A DNA stretch of 64,000 nucleotides from Cellulosimicrobium funkei (GTDB lineage: Bacteria > Actinomycetota > Actinomycetes > Actinomycetales > Cellulomonadaceae): positions 186,001-250,000 of the forward strand of contig NZ_SOZH01000006.1 of assembly GCF_004519295.1 (NCBI RefSeq). Reading direction: 5' to 3'. The stretch's first letter is position 1. Each line of letters opens with the position of its first letter. Made by a program: the position numbers and the translations under genes. This document shows, one piece after another, positions 54,073 through 63,435 of this stretch. The notes beneath the pieces are model-generated. The model saw nothing but the letters and a program-made list of their open reading frames with translations, was not told where the DNA came from and did no database searches.

Positions 54073-55133
54073 CGGCAGTCCCGGCTGCCGGTCGGCGGCG
54101 TGAGCGCGACGCGGGCAGGGGTGCTCCCGTCGTCGAACGTGACGAAGGTCTGGCCGAGCGAAGAGGCCACGACGGTCACCGGGCGCGGTCTCCCGTCGGC
54201 CACGACGCAGGCCGTGCCGCCCGAGAGGCCGTACAGGGCCCCGGGCGCCACCGTGGAGACCTGGAGCGGCTGCGCCAGCACGTAGTCGAGGGTCATCGGC
54301 TCCGTGGCTCCCTCGCTCTGCGAGAAGCGGAACGCCGCGTCGTCGTGGACGGCGTCGAGGAACGACCTGTCCCGGACCACGCCGTCGTCTCCGACCGCGG
54401 CTGTGGTCTGGGACCCGGCGAGCCGCACGACGCGGTCGCCCGGCGTCGCGTCCTGCGGCACGGCGTCGATGCGCACGGACTCGAGGACGCCCGCGACGGT
54501 CGCCAGCCCGGTGCCGGCGAACGGCTGGCCGACCTGTGCCTCGCACGTCGTGACGGTCACCGAGGGCGCCGGCAGCCACAGGACGGAGGCGACCGCGAGC
54601 GCTCCGGGCGGCCGCGCAAGACCGAGCACGTCTCTCTGCAGCGCGGACACGGAGGCCTTCGTCGCCGCGCCGTACTCGCCGTCCGGCTCGACGTCGAAGC
54701 CGAGCCGGGCCAGCTCGCGCTGGAGGCTCGCCACGTCGTCGCCCCTCGAGTCCGGCGCGAGGTCCCGCCACAGCGGGACGTCGGTGGCCAGCGCGAGGAC
54801 GGGGCGGTCGTCGATCGTCGCAGGCGAGCTGCCTGACGCGATCGTCGCACCCGGCGCGCACGCGCTGCGTCGCAGCCGCCCCGAGTCGCCGAGCGTCAGC
54901 GTCGTGCTCGGGGTGAGCTGCGGGGTGACCGGGACCTGACGGGCGTCGTCGAACTCCTGCGTCACGACGGCGACGGACGCTTCAGCCGTGGCAGGGCCCC
55001 GCAGCGAGGCGGGGGTGCGCTCGGGGACGACGAGGACCCCGGCGATCGCCCCGCCCGTGACGAGCACCAGCGCCGTCAGGGTGGACGTGGCCCACGCGGT
55101 CCTGCGCGGGGGAGCGAGAGCGGCTCGCTTCAC
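54069..55133 (-). CDS. Peptidoglycan-binding, HlyD/MacA-like membrane adaptor
   Basis: A 354-residue protein with an N-terminal TM (STLTALVLVTGGAIAGVLVV, about 17-36). The extracytoplasmic part includes a peptidoglycan-binding domain (RGDDVASLQRELARLGF, PDGEYGAATKASVSALQRDV; about 126-172) embedded between lipoyl/barrel-like strands (VTTCEAQVGQPFAGTGLATVAG; YGLSGGTACVVADGRPRPVTVVA, partial). This arrangement is seen in actinobacterial efflux periplasmic-adaptor-like proteins next to ABC exporters. It should bridge the permease and the cell wall. GTG start after GAGG. It is 34 bases downstream of the lipoprotein gene. Confidence 0.82.
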   Translation of the reverse strand: MKRAALAPPRRTAWATSTLTALVLVTGGAIAGVLVVPERTPASLRGPATAEASVAVVTQEFDDARQVPVTPQLTPSTTLTLGDSGRLRRSACAPGATIASGSSPATIDDRPVLALATDVPLWRDLAPDSRGDDVASLQRELARLGFDVEPDGEYGAATKASVSALQRDVLGLARPPGALAVASVLWLPAPSVTVTTCEAQVGQPFAGTGLATVAGVLESVRIDAVPQDATPGDRVVRLAGSQTTAAVGDDGVVRDRSFLDAVHDDAAFRFSQSEGATEPMTLDYVLAQPLQVSTVAPGALYGLSGGTACVVADGRPRPVTVVASSLGQTFVTFDDGSTPARVALTPPTGSRDCR

Positions 55134-55167
55134 GGCACCCTCGTCTCCTGTTCGCGCTCCTCGACGG

Positions 55168-55821
55168 CTATGACACGCACGTCCCGACCTCAGGCGGAGG
55201 GACGTAGGACTCGTCGTCGACGAGCTCCTGCAGCTCCTGGTCCGTGAGGTCATGGATCTCGTCGACCCCGGCCGACTCCAGGCACTCGCGCCACAGCTCC
55301 AGCAAGGACCTGCCCTCGGGGTTGCTCCGCATCTCGCGGTAGTACAGGCCGATGTCCCAGATCGTCCCGTCCGCGCACGCGTCGGCGATCGTAGGAATCT
55401 GGTCCAGCGCGGCCTCGGGGTCTGCCGAGGCGCTACGGAAGGCGTCCTGGGACTCCTGCGTCGCGCCGTAGGAGAACCCGTCGCCGTCGCCGAAGTCCGC
55501 CTCCAGGCCGCGGTCAGACATGCAGCGCGCGTAGGCGTCCCGCGCCTCGGCGAGCTCTGCGTCGGTGATCTCGTAGTCGGCGAGCACCTGCCGCTCCAGC
55601 GCGCTGACGTCGTCGGCGAGGAGCGCGTCGATCTCCGTGCGCCACCGGTCGGCCACGTCCGGCGCCGGGTCCGCGCCGGAGGAGCACCCCGCCAGTGCCA
55701 GCGCGAGGCCCGCTACGGCGACACCGAGGTGCTGCCTGGTCCGTGGACCTTCGAGCGTCCTCGCAGCCTGCCGACCGGTCCGGACGGTCGTTCCTGGGCG
55801 CCGGAGCATCGACGTGCGCAC
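55168..55821 (-). CDS. Cys-containing lipoprotein, part of exporter cluster
   Basis: A 217-residue protein of unknown function. An Arg-rich start and a hydrophobic stretch lead to the lipobox LALAGC with Cys46, so the mature protein is membrane-tethered. The mature chain is acidic and helical (IDALLADDVSALERQVLADYEITDAELAEARDAYARCMSDRG, partial) and has four further cysteines (ARCMSD, DACADG, RECLES, GTCVS), which may form two disulfides. No domain was recognised. The GTG at 55821 is 4 bases after the stop of the small secreted-protein gene, so they form one operon; a sensor, immunity or presentation role is possible but unproven. Confidence 0.72.
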   Translation of the reverse strand: MRTSMLRRPGTTVRTGRQAARTLEGPRTRQHLGVAVAGLALALAGCSSGADPAPDVADRWRTEIDALLADDVSALERQVLADYEITDAELAEARDAYARCMSDRGLEADFGDGDGFSYGATQESQDAFRSASADPEAALDQIPTIADACADGTIWDIGLYYREMRSNPEGRSLLELWRECLESAGVDEIHDLTDQELQELVDDESYVPPPEVGTCVS

Positions 55822-55825
55822 TGCT

Positions 55826-56209
55826 CTACACCGTCTGCTCGTAGAAGCCGAGCTCCGCGCTCCCGGACATGATGGAACCGCCCGTCCTGCCGGAGGCGTA
55901 CGTGGTGCCGCTCGGTGCGTAGACGGTCACGTTGCTCGTCGAGACCTGTCGGTTCGTCCAGTACGCGGTGCCGCCGGCGGACCGGTACTGCACCCGGGCG
56001 GAGACGCGGTAGCAGCTGCTGTTCTGCGCGGTCGCGCCACCGCTCGGCTTCAGCGCCTTGTACTGGCACGTCGCCGTGCTCGCCCGCACGGTGATCGTGC
56101 CGGTCGCCGCAGTCGCCGTCGGAGGGAGGGCCACCAGGCCCCCCAGCACCAGGACGCCCGCGGCCCCGATGCTCGCCCACGACTTCCTCGGACTCTTCTG
56201 CAGCACCAT
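55826..56209 (-). CDS. Small secreted protein with two cysteines, first gene of exporter cluster
   Basis: A 127-residue protein starting VLQKSPRKSW after M at ATG 56209, with GGGGGG upstream. A Sec signal peptide is clear: basic KSPRKSW, hydrophobic IGAAGVLVLGGLVAL and a probable cleavage after TATAA (residue about 35). The mature chain of about 92 residues is Thr/Ser/Tyr-rich and beta-prone, with a Cys48/Cys66 pair likely forming a disulfide (TCQYK...SSCYRV) and repeated strand-turn units (VSTSNVTVYAPSGTTYASG). No family was recognised. The context (a lipoprotein and an ABC exporter downstream) is like bacteriocin loci of the lactococcin 972 type, but the sequence does not match that family. 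Confidence 0.7.
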   Translation of the reverse strand: MVLQKSPRKSWASIGAAGVLVLGGLVALPPTATAATGTITVRASTATCQYKALKPSGGATAQNSSCYRVSARVQYRSAGGTAYWTNRQVSTSNVTVYAPSGTTYASGRTGGSIMSGSAELGFYEQTV

Positions 56210-56479
56210 GTCTGCCCCCCGGGATGTGGTCGCCCTCGTCGGCGGCCATGGAGTCCTCATCCAAGTGTCCCGGACCGCGTTTCGCAGGGGTGCTCACATA
56301 ATGGGACGGCGGGTCGGTCGCGCTCGTGGGTCTCCTCGGCGGGCGGCCTGATCCGCCCCGGGAGCACGGCGCCGCGCGTGGGCGCTTGAGCCGCACGTGA
56401 TGAACCGGTAGAAACGGTCGGGGCCCCTCGGCCCGGCGTGCGTGCGACCGGCACCGCGCGACAGCGTAGGGAGTGCACG

Positions 56480-58726
56480 ATGACCAACCAGACAGAGCCG
56501 GCCGAGGACCCGCAGCCCGGTGCTGCGGGCACCGGGCCGACCCGGGCGCCCCAGGGCGTCACGGCGGGTGACGGGGACTCCACGGCCGAGCGCGCACCGG
56601 ACGGTGCGACGGGCTCGGCAGGGTCGGACCCGGACGCGGCGGGAGCCGCGGACACGGGCACGGAGAAGGACACGGGCTCCGCGCGCGAGACCGGCGGGGC
56701 CTCGACGGCGACCGCCACCGCGTCGCCCTTCGCCGGGATCCCGGTGAGCGACTACGTGCGCGACGGCGTCGCCGCGCTGCTGCTCCTCGTCTCCCTCGCG
56801 CTGCCGTGGGACGTGTCGAGCCGCGCGTCGGACAAGATCGAGGTCGTCCTGCTGACGATCCTCTCGCTGCTGACGCTCGCGCTGCCGTACCTCGCGCGCA
56901 CGGGCGTGCTCCCGACGACCTGGACCGTGCACACCACGCGCACGGTCCGTCTGCTGGCCAACGCGCCGTACGTGCTGCTCGTGCTCGTCTACCTCGTGGT
57001 CGACGTCGTGGGCGGCGGCGACCTCGCCGACGGGTGGGGCGGGGTCGGCTCCGCCGCCGCGCTCGGCCTCGCCGGCGCGCTCCTCGCGGCGCAGCCGCGC
57101 GAGAGCGAGCTCGGGCCGCAGGACCAGGACCGCGCGGTCACCGACCGGTGGCTCCAGGCGCTCCTCGCGCTCGCGGCGCTCCTCGCCCTCACCGTGCTGC
57201 TCACGGTGATCCTCACCGCCACCGGCACGCGCCTCGGCGGCGCCCTGTTCGTGCTGCTGGTGATCGTGGCCGCGGTGTTCGTCCTCGCGCTCGCCGGGCT
57301 GCCGACGTACGGCACGTGGCGCCGGTCCGAGGCCGCGCGCCTCACGCTCGTCGGGCTGGGCGTCATGCTCGCCGTCGGGTTCGTCCTCGGCTCGGGCAAC
57401 AACGGGCTCGTGACGATCGAGAGCACGCACGGCGGCCGGTTCGGGCTCGTGCTCGTCCCGGCGCTCGCGGCCGTCGCCGCGGCGCCCGCCGTGCACCGCG
57501 CGATGGCCGCCGCGGACCCGGTGACCACCTGGGTGCGCGTGGCCGTCAACGCCCTCGACCTCGTGCTCGTCGTCGCGGGCTACGTCGCCGTGAGCGCCGT
57601 GCTCACCCTGGCCGACGGCGCACGCGGCGTCCCGGTCGTCCTCGCCGTGATCGTCGGTGTCCTCGCGGCCGCCGTCGCGTTCGTCGCGCGCCGCTCGCTC
57701 GCTCGCGACGCCGCCACCGGGCGCCCGCTCGCGCTCGGTGGCGCCGGCGTCGTGGCGCTGCTCGGCATCGTGCTGCTCGTCGTGACGTCGAACCGCGTCG
57801 TGCTCGGCGGCGGCGTGGAGCACGTGCTGCTCGCCTTCGGCCTCCCGCTGCTCGTCGTCGGGGCGCTCACCGTCCCGCGCGAGGTCCGTGCGTACTTCGC
57901 CGAGCACCGCCCCGTGCCCGCGGCCACCGGGGCGGAGGCGGCACGCGCCTACGTGTGGGAGCCGCCCGCGCCGAAGCCGCCCAAGCCGGCCCGGCCCGCG
58001 CCTGCCCCGGCGGGCCCGCCGACCGGCGCGCACCCGACGACCGAGCACTCGGGTGCCTACCCGGGCACGGGCGCCTACCCGGCCACGGGACCGACGGGCG
58101 CCTACCCGGCCACCGGACCGACGGGCGCCTACCCGCCGGCCGGGCACACGGGTCCCGTCCCGACGCAGCAGGCGGCGGACCGGCGGTTCGCCGCCGGGTC
58201 CGACGCGACCGAGGTGCTCCCGGTCCAGCCGGCGGAGCCGGAGCGCAGCGGGTACGCCGCGCGTCCCGGCCTCACGCCCGACGAGGGCCCGTCGACGGCG
58301 GTCCTGCCCGCCTACCAGGAGGAGCAGCCGGGCACCGGCCCGCAGCCGACCGCCCAGCAGCCCGGCCAGGGGTACCCCCAGCAGGGATACGGCCAGCAGC
58401 AGGGCTACGCGTCCTCCGGGCCGGGGCAGCAGAGCTACGCGCCGCAGGGGTACGACCCGCAGGGCTACGGCCAGCAGGGGTACGCCCAGCAGCCCGCGGC
58501 GCAGCAGCCGTCGTACGCCCCGCCGGCCCAGCCGGCGGGCTTCACCGCGGCCCAGGCGCTCGACCCGGGCACGCCGCTCGAGGTCCTGGCGCAGATCGTC
58601 CAGGACGCGCCGCACCTGCGGCCCCAGGTCGCGGCGAACCCGTCGACGTACCCGGCGCTGCTCGAGTGGCTCGGCAACCTCGGTGACCCTGCGGTCGACG
58701 CGGCGCTGCGCTCGCGACGCGGCTGA
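56480..58726 (+). CDS. Multi-TM membrane protein with C-terminal variant leucine-rich-repeat motif
   Basis: A 748-residue protein. An acidic Thr/Gly/Asp-rich N-terminus (about 1-85) is followed by around ten TM helices with the DUF7937-like opening DYVRDGVAALLLLVSLALPWDVS. A long Pro/Gln/Tyr/Gly-rich low-complexity linker (about 500-690) contains tandem TGAYPATGP units and GYGQQ-type units. The last 50 residues (LDPGTPLEVLAQIVQDAP, then HLRPQVAANPSTYPALLEWL) are the actinobacterial 'variant leucine-rich repeat' motif, usually found at protein ends and thought to mediate protein contacts. Overall function unknown; the ATG at 56480 follows GGGAGTG. Confidence 0.8.
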   Translation: MTNQTEPAEDPQPGAAGTGPTRAPQGVTAGDGDSTAERAPDGATGSAGSDPDAAGAADTGTEKDTGSARETGGASTATATASPFAGIPVSDYVRDGVAALLLLVSLALPWDVSSRASDKIEVVLLTILSLLTLALPYLARTGVLPTTWTVHTTRTVRLLANAPYVLLVLVYLVVDVVGGGDLADGWGGVGSAAALGLAGALLAAQPRESELGPQDQDRAVTDRWLQALLALAALLALTVLLTVILTATGTRLGGALFVLLVIVAAVFVLALAGLPTYGTWRRSEAARLTLVGLGVMLAVGFVLGSGNNGLVTIESTHGGRFGLVLVPALAAVAAAPAVHRAMAAADPVTTWVRVAVNALDLVLVVAGYVAVSAVLTLADGARGVPVVLAVIVGVLAAAVAFVARRSLARDAATGRPLALGGAGVVALLGIVLLVVTSNRVVLGGGVEHVLLAFGLPLLVVGALTVPREVRAYFAEHRPVPAATGAEAARAYVWEPPAPKPPKPARPAPAPAGPPTGAHPTTEHSGAYPGTGAYPATGPTGAYPATGPTGAYPPAGHTGPVPTQQAADRRFAAGSDATEVLPVQPAEPERSGYAARPGLTPDEGPSTAVLPAYQEEQPGTGPQPTAQQPGQGYPQQGYGQQQGYASSGPGQQSYAPQGYDPQGYGQQGYAQQPAAQQPSYAPPAQPAGFTAAQALDPGTPLEVLAQIVQDAPHLRPQVAANPSTYPALLEWLGNLGDPAVDAALRSRRG

Positions 58727-58827
58727 CGCACTCCGGCGCCCGGTCGGCCCTCCGCGCGAGGGCCGGCCGGGCGCACCCACGCCGTGCCCGAGGAGCGGAC
58801 GTCCCGGGCGCGCGGACGGCGGAGGAG

Positions 58828-58839
58828 TACAGTGGCGTC
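58828..58839 (+). promoter_or_regulatory. Leaderless promoter of leuA leader peptide
   Basis: TACAGT (58828-58833) is followed by GGCGTC and GTG 58840. The transcript probably begins at the leader peptide start. Confidence 0.55.
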
Positions 58840-60739
<1,900 letters not shown>

Positions 60740-60757
60740 CCGCCCTCCCGCCGATCT

Positions 60758-60803
60758 CGCCGACGGCCCGGACGACGTCGTCGTCCGGGCCGTCGGCGTT
60801 TTG
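60758..60803 (+). terminator. Strong intrinsic terminator after leuA
   Basis: A 19-bp stem pairs 60758-60776 with 60780-60798 (loop GTC) and is followed by TTTTG. It is the only terminator in the window with a T tract. The T tract is also the left end of the operator at 60799. Confidence 0.9.
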
Positions 60804-60845
60804 TCGACACCATGTTGGTAAGATGCCGACGCACTGTCGACAAAA
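60799..60845. promoter_or_regulatory. Paired operators around the ABC-exporter promoter
   Basis: TTTTGTCGACA (60799-60809) and TGTCGACAAAA (60835-60845) are perfect 11-base inverted arms; each contains the 8-bp palindrome TGTCGACA. The centres are 33 bp apart, about three helical turns. A -10-like TAAGAT (60819-60824) lies between them. The TetR gene at 62809, downstream of the ABC genes, is the likely binder (inference). Confidence 0.6.
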
Positions 60846-60859
60846 TTGGAAGGCTTCTC

Positions 60860-61981
60860 ATGTTCCTCGCGTTGCGCGAGCTCGTCTTCGCGCGCACCCG
60901 CTTCCTGCTCATGGGCGGTGTCGTCGCGCTGGTCGCGGTCCTCGTCGTCCTCCTCTCCGGGCTGTCCGCCGGCCTCGTCAACGACGGCGTCTCCGGCCTC
61001 AAGCGCACGCCCGTCACCGACTTCGCCTTCGCCGAGGGCACCGGGACGGACGCCGCGTTCACGCGCTCCGTCATCGAGACGGACCAGGTCGGCACCATGG
61101 CCGAGCAGCCGGGCGTGCTCGAGGCCGCCCCGTACGGCCTGCTCCTGGCGAACGCGCACCAGGAGGACGGCTCGCCCGTCGACCTCACCCTCGTGGGCGT
61201 CGAGCCCGGATCGTTCGTGGCCCCGGCCGCGATGGCGGAGGGTGACGCCGTCGGGGCGGCGGACGGCATCGTCGTCTCGGCGACCGCCGCCGAGGACGGC
61301 CTCGCCGTCGGCGACACCGTGGATCTCGCGCGCCCGGAGCGCACGCTCACGGTCGTGGGCGTCCTCGAGGACCAGCACACGTTCGGCCACGTCGACATCG
61401 CCTACCTCCCGCTCGGCACGTGGCAGGAGCTCCTCGCCGGGGCCGAGCAGCCGGGAGCCGACGTGCCGGACGTCGCGACCGCCGTCGCGCTGCGCACCGA
61501 CCCCGGGTCGTTCGACCGCGAGGCCGCCGACGCGGCGTCGGGCACGGTGACGCGCACGCTCACCGAGTCCTTCGACGCGTCGCCCGGGTACACGGCCGAG
61601 ACCGCGACCCTCCTGCTCATCCAGGTGTTCCTCTACGCCATCTCGGCGCTCGTCGTCGGGGCGTTCTTCACCGTGTGGGTCATCCAGCGCCGGCACGAGA
61701 TCGCCGTGATGCGCGCCATGGGGGCACGGCGCCGCTTCTTGCTCGCCGACTCCCTCGGCCAGGCCGCCGTGCTCCTGCTCGCCTCGATCGGCGTGGGCTT
61801 CGCCCTCGGCGTCGCGGCGGGCGCGGGCCTCGGCGCGTCGCCGATGCCGTTCGCGCTCCAGGCCCCCGACCTCGTGCTGGCCGGCGTCCTGCTCTTCGTC
61901 CTCGGCATGGCCGGAGCGGCCGTCGCCGTCGCGCGCATCACCTCCGTCGACCCCCTGACCGCCCTGGGAGGGCAGCGATGA
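60860..61981 (+). CDS. ABC transporter permease (FtsX/MacB-like)
   Basis: A 373-residue protein. N-terminal TM (RFLLMGGVVALVAVLVVLLSGLSAGL), an extracytoplasmic domain of about 220 residues (VTDFAFAEGTGTDAAF ... YLPLGTWQELL), and three C-terminal TM helices, the first following YTAETATLLLIQVFLYAISALVVGAFFTVWVIQRRHEIAVMRAMGARRRFLLADS (partial). The RRHEIAVMRAMGARR loop is the hallmark of FtsX/MacB permeases. ATG 60860 follows GGAAGG. Its stop overlaps the ATPase ATG (ATGA). A TetR gene follows, so a drug- or antibiotic-efflux or resistance role is likely (inference). Confidence 0.88.
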   Translation: MFLALRELVFARTRFLLMGGVVALVAVLVVLLSGLSAGLVNDGVSGLKRTPVTDFAFAEGTGTDAAFTRSVIETDQVGTMAEQPGVLEAAPYGLLLANAHQEDGSPVDLTLVGVEPGSFVAPAAMAEGDAVGAADGIVVSATAAEDGLAVGDTVDLARPERTLTVVGVLEDQHTFGHVDIAYLPLGTWQELLAGAEQPGADVPDVATAVALRTDPGSFDREAADAASGTVTRTLTESFDASPGYTAETATLLLIQVFLYAISALVVGAFFTVWVIQRRHEIAVMRAMGARRRFLLADSLGQAAVLLLASIGVGFALGVAAGAGLGASPMPFALQAPDLVLAGVLLFVLGMAGAAVAVARITSVDPLTALGGQR

Positions 61982-62688
61982 GCACCACCACCCCCGCCAC
62001 GCCCGTGCTCGAGATCGACCGGGTCACCGTCCGCCACGGCGACGGCGACACCACGGTCGTCGCGCTCGACGAGGTCAGCCTGAGCGTCGCCGCGGGCGAG
62101 CTCGTCGGTGTCGTCGGGCCCTCGGGCTCCGGCAAGTCGAGCCTGCTCGCCGTCGCCGGTGCGCTCACGGCGCCGGACTCCGGGACCGTCCGTCTCGAAG
62201 GGGTCGACCTCGGCGCGACGAACGACCGCGAGCGGGCCCGGCTGCGGCGCGAGCGCATCGGCTTCGTCTTCCAGTCCGGCAACCTCCTCCCGGCGCTCAC
62301 GAGCGTCGACCAGCTCCGGCTCGCGCTGCGGATCGCCGGGATCGACGAGCGCGACCCCCGTGCCCGCGACCCCCGCGAGCTGCTGGGCTCGGTGTCCATG
62401 AGCTACCGCGCCGACCGCCGTCCGGACCAGCTCTCGGGCGGCGAGCGGCAGCGCGTGGGGATCGCCCGCGCGCTCGTCGCGAGCCCGGCGCTGCTCCTTG
62501 TCGACGAGCCGACGGCGGCGCTCGACCGGGTGCGCAGCCACGAGGTCGTGAGCCTGCTGGCCCGCGAGGTCGAGGCATACGGCGCCGCGGCGCTCATGGT
62601 CACGCACGACCACGACGTGCTCGAGCACTGCCACCGGGTCGTCGAGATGGTCGACGGGCGGCTCGGGCTGCCCGCGGTGGCCGGCTGA
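61978..62688 (+). CDS. ABC transporter ATP-binding protein (MacB/LolD-like)
   Basis: A 236-residue ATPase. Walker A GPSGSGKSSLLAVAG, Q-loop IGFVFQSGNLLPALT, signature LSGGERQRVGIARALVA, Walker B LLLVDEPTAALD and H-loop LMVTHDHDVLEHC are all present. It overlaps the permease by 4 bases (ATGA), so the two are made together. Sequence similarity to MacB/LolD-type ATPases fits the FtsX-like permease. Confidence 0.94.
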   Translation: MSTTTPATPVLEIDRVTVRHGDGDTTVVALDEVSLSVAAGELVGVVGPSGSGKSSLLAVAGALTAPDSGTVRLEGVDLGATNDRERARLRRERIGFVFQSGNLLPALTSVDQLRLALRIAGIDERDPRARDPRELLGSVSMSYRADRRPDQLSGGERQRVGIARALVASPALLLVDEPTAALDRVRSHEVVSLLAREVEAYGAAALMVTHDHDVLEHCHRVVEMVDGRLGLPAVAG

Positions 62689-62770
62689 CGTCGGCGGGCG
62701 GCTCCGGGAGGCCGCTCCACCGCCCCCGGTCGGGCATGATGGTCCGGCCGGGGGCCGTCGCGCTCCCGGG

Positions 62771-62792
62771 GGAGCGCTCCGCAGAGCGCTCC
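62771..62792 (+). promoter_or_regulatory. Hairpin in TetR leader
   Basis: GGAGCGCTC (62771-62779) pairs with GAGCGCTCC (62784-62792), a 9-bp stem with loop CGCA, three bases before the GGAAGGAGG ribosome-binding site region of the TetR gene. It may limit TetR translation or terminate ABC transcription. Confidence 0.35.
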
Positions 62793-62808
62793 GGGAAGGA
62801 GGACCCTC

Positions 62809-63381
62809 GTGCCCAAGATCGCCGCCCCGACGGTGGCCGAGCACCGCGCGGCGCAGCTCCGGACCCTGCTCGACGCCGCGCGCGACCTCATCCGCGAGGA
62901 CGGCAGCGGGCTCACGCTCGCGGCGGTCGCGGCGCGGGCCGGGCTCGCCCGATCGAGCGTCTACCAGTACTTCCGGTCGCGGGAGGAGCTGCTCGACGCG
63001 GTCGTCGCCGACGTCGTGCCGCGGTGGTCCGCGCGCATCACCGCCGCGGTGGCCACCGCGGCGTCGCCAGAGGACGCGATCGTCGCCTACGCGCGCGAGA
63101 ACCTGCTCCTCGTGGCCGAGGGCGAGCACGCCGTCGTCGCCGCGCTGCGCGCCGAGGCGGGCCGCGAGGCGCTCGCCCAGCAGAGCGCCGCGATGCACGC
63201 GACGATCCTCGTGCCGCTCGTCGAGGCCCTGGAGCAGCTCGGCGTCCCGGACGCCGCGCGCTCCGCGGAGCTCGTCAACGCCGTGGTGCTCGCCGCGGCC
63301 CGCCAGGTCGAGTCCGGCGAGGACGCGGGCACGACGCTCGCCCGGGTCCGCGCGGTCCTCGGGTGCCTCGCGCCCGCGTGA
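62809..63381 (+). CDS. TetR-family regulator of the ABC exporter
   Basis: A 190-residue repressor. The HTH reads AAQLRTLLDAARDLIREDGSGLTLAAVAARAGLARSSVYQYFRSREELLDAV (partial; residues about 14-65), followed by an all-helical ligand domain. It is 120 bases downstream of the ABC genes and on the same strand. The inverted TGTCGACA sites around the ABC promoter are the best candidate operators. The GTG has a strong GGAAGGAGGA ribosome-binding site, and a hairpin precedes it. Confidence 0.9.
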   Translation: MPKIAAPTVAEHRAAQLRTLLDAARDLIREDGSGLTLAAVAARAGLARSSVYQYFRSREELLDAVVADVVPRWSARITAAVATAASPEDAIVAYARENLLLVAEGEHAVVAALRAEAGREALAQQSAAMHATILVPLVEALEQLGVPDAARSAELVNAVVLAAARQVESGEDAGTTLARVRAVLGCLAPA

Positions 63382-63423
63382 CCGCCGTCGGCGGGTGGTG
63401 CGCGCCGTGTCGGCGGCGTGACG

Positions 63424-63435
63424 GACAATAGGGGC
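63424..63435 (+). promoter_or_regulatory. Leaderless promoter of recO
   Basis: GACAAT (63424-63429), then AGGGGC, then GTG 63436. Confidence 0.45.

Noticed and set aside
55826-56209. Small secreted protein considered as a lactococcin 972-family bacteriocin
   Set aside because: Gene context is similar, but it lacks the Trp/Tyr/His-rich core and C-terminal aromatic ending of that family and has two cysteines instead.
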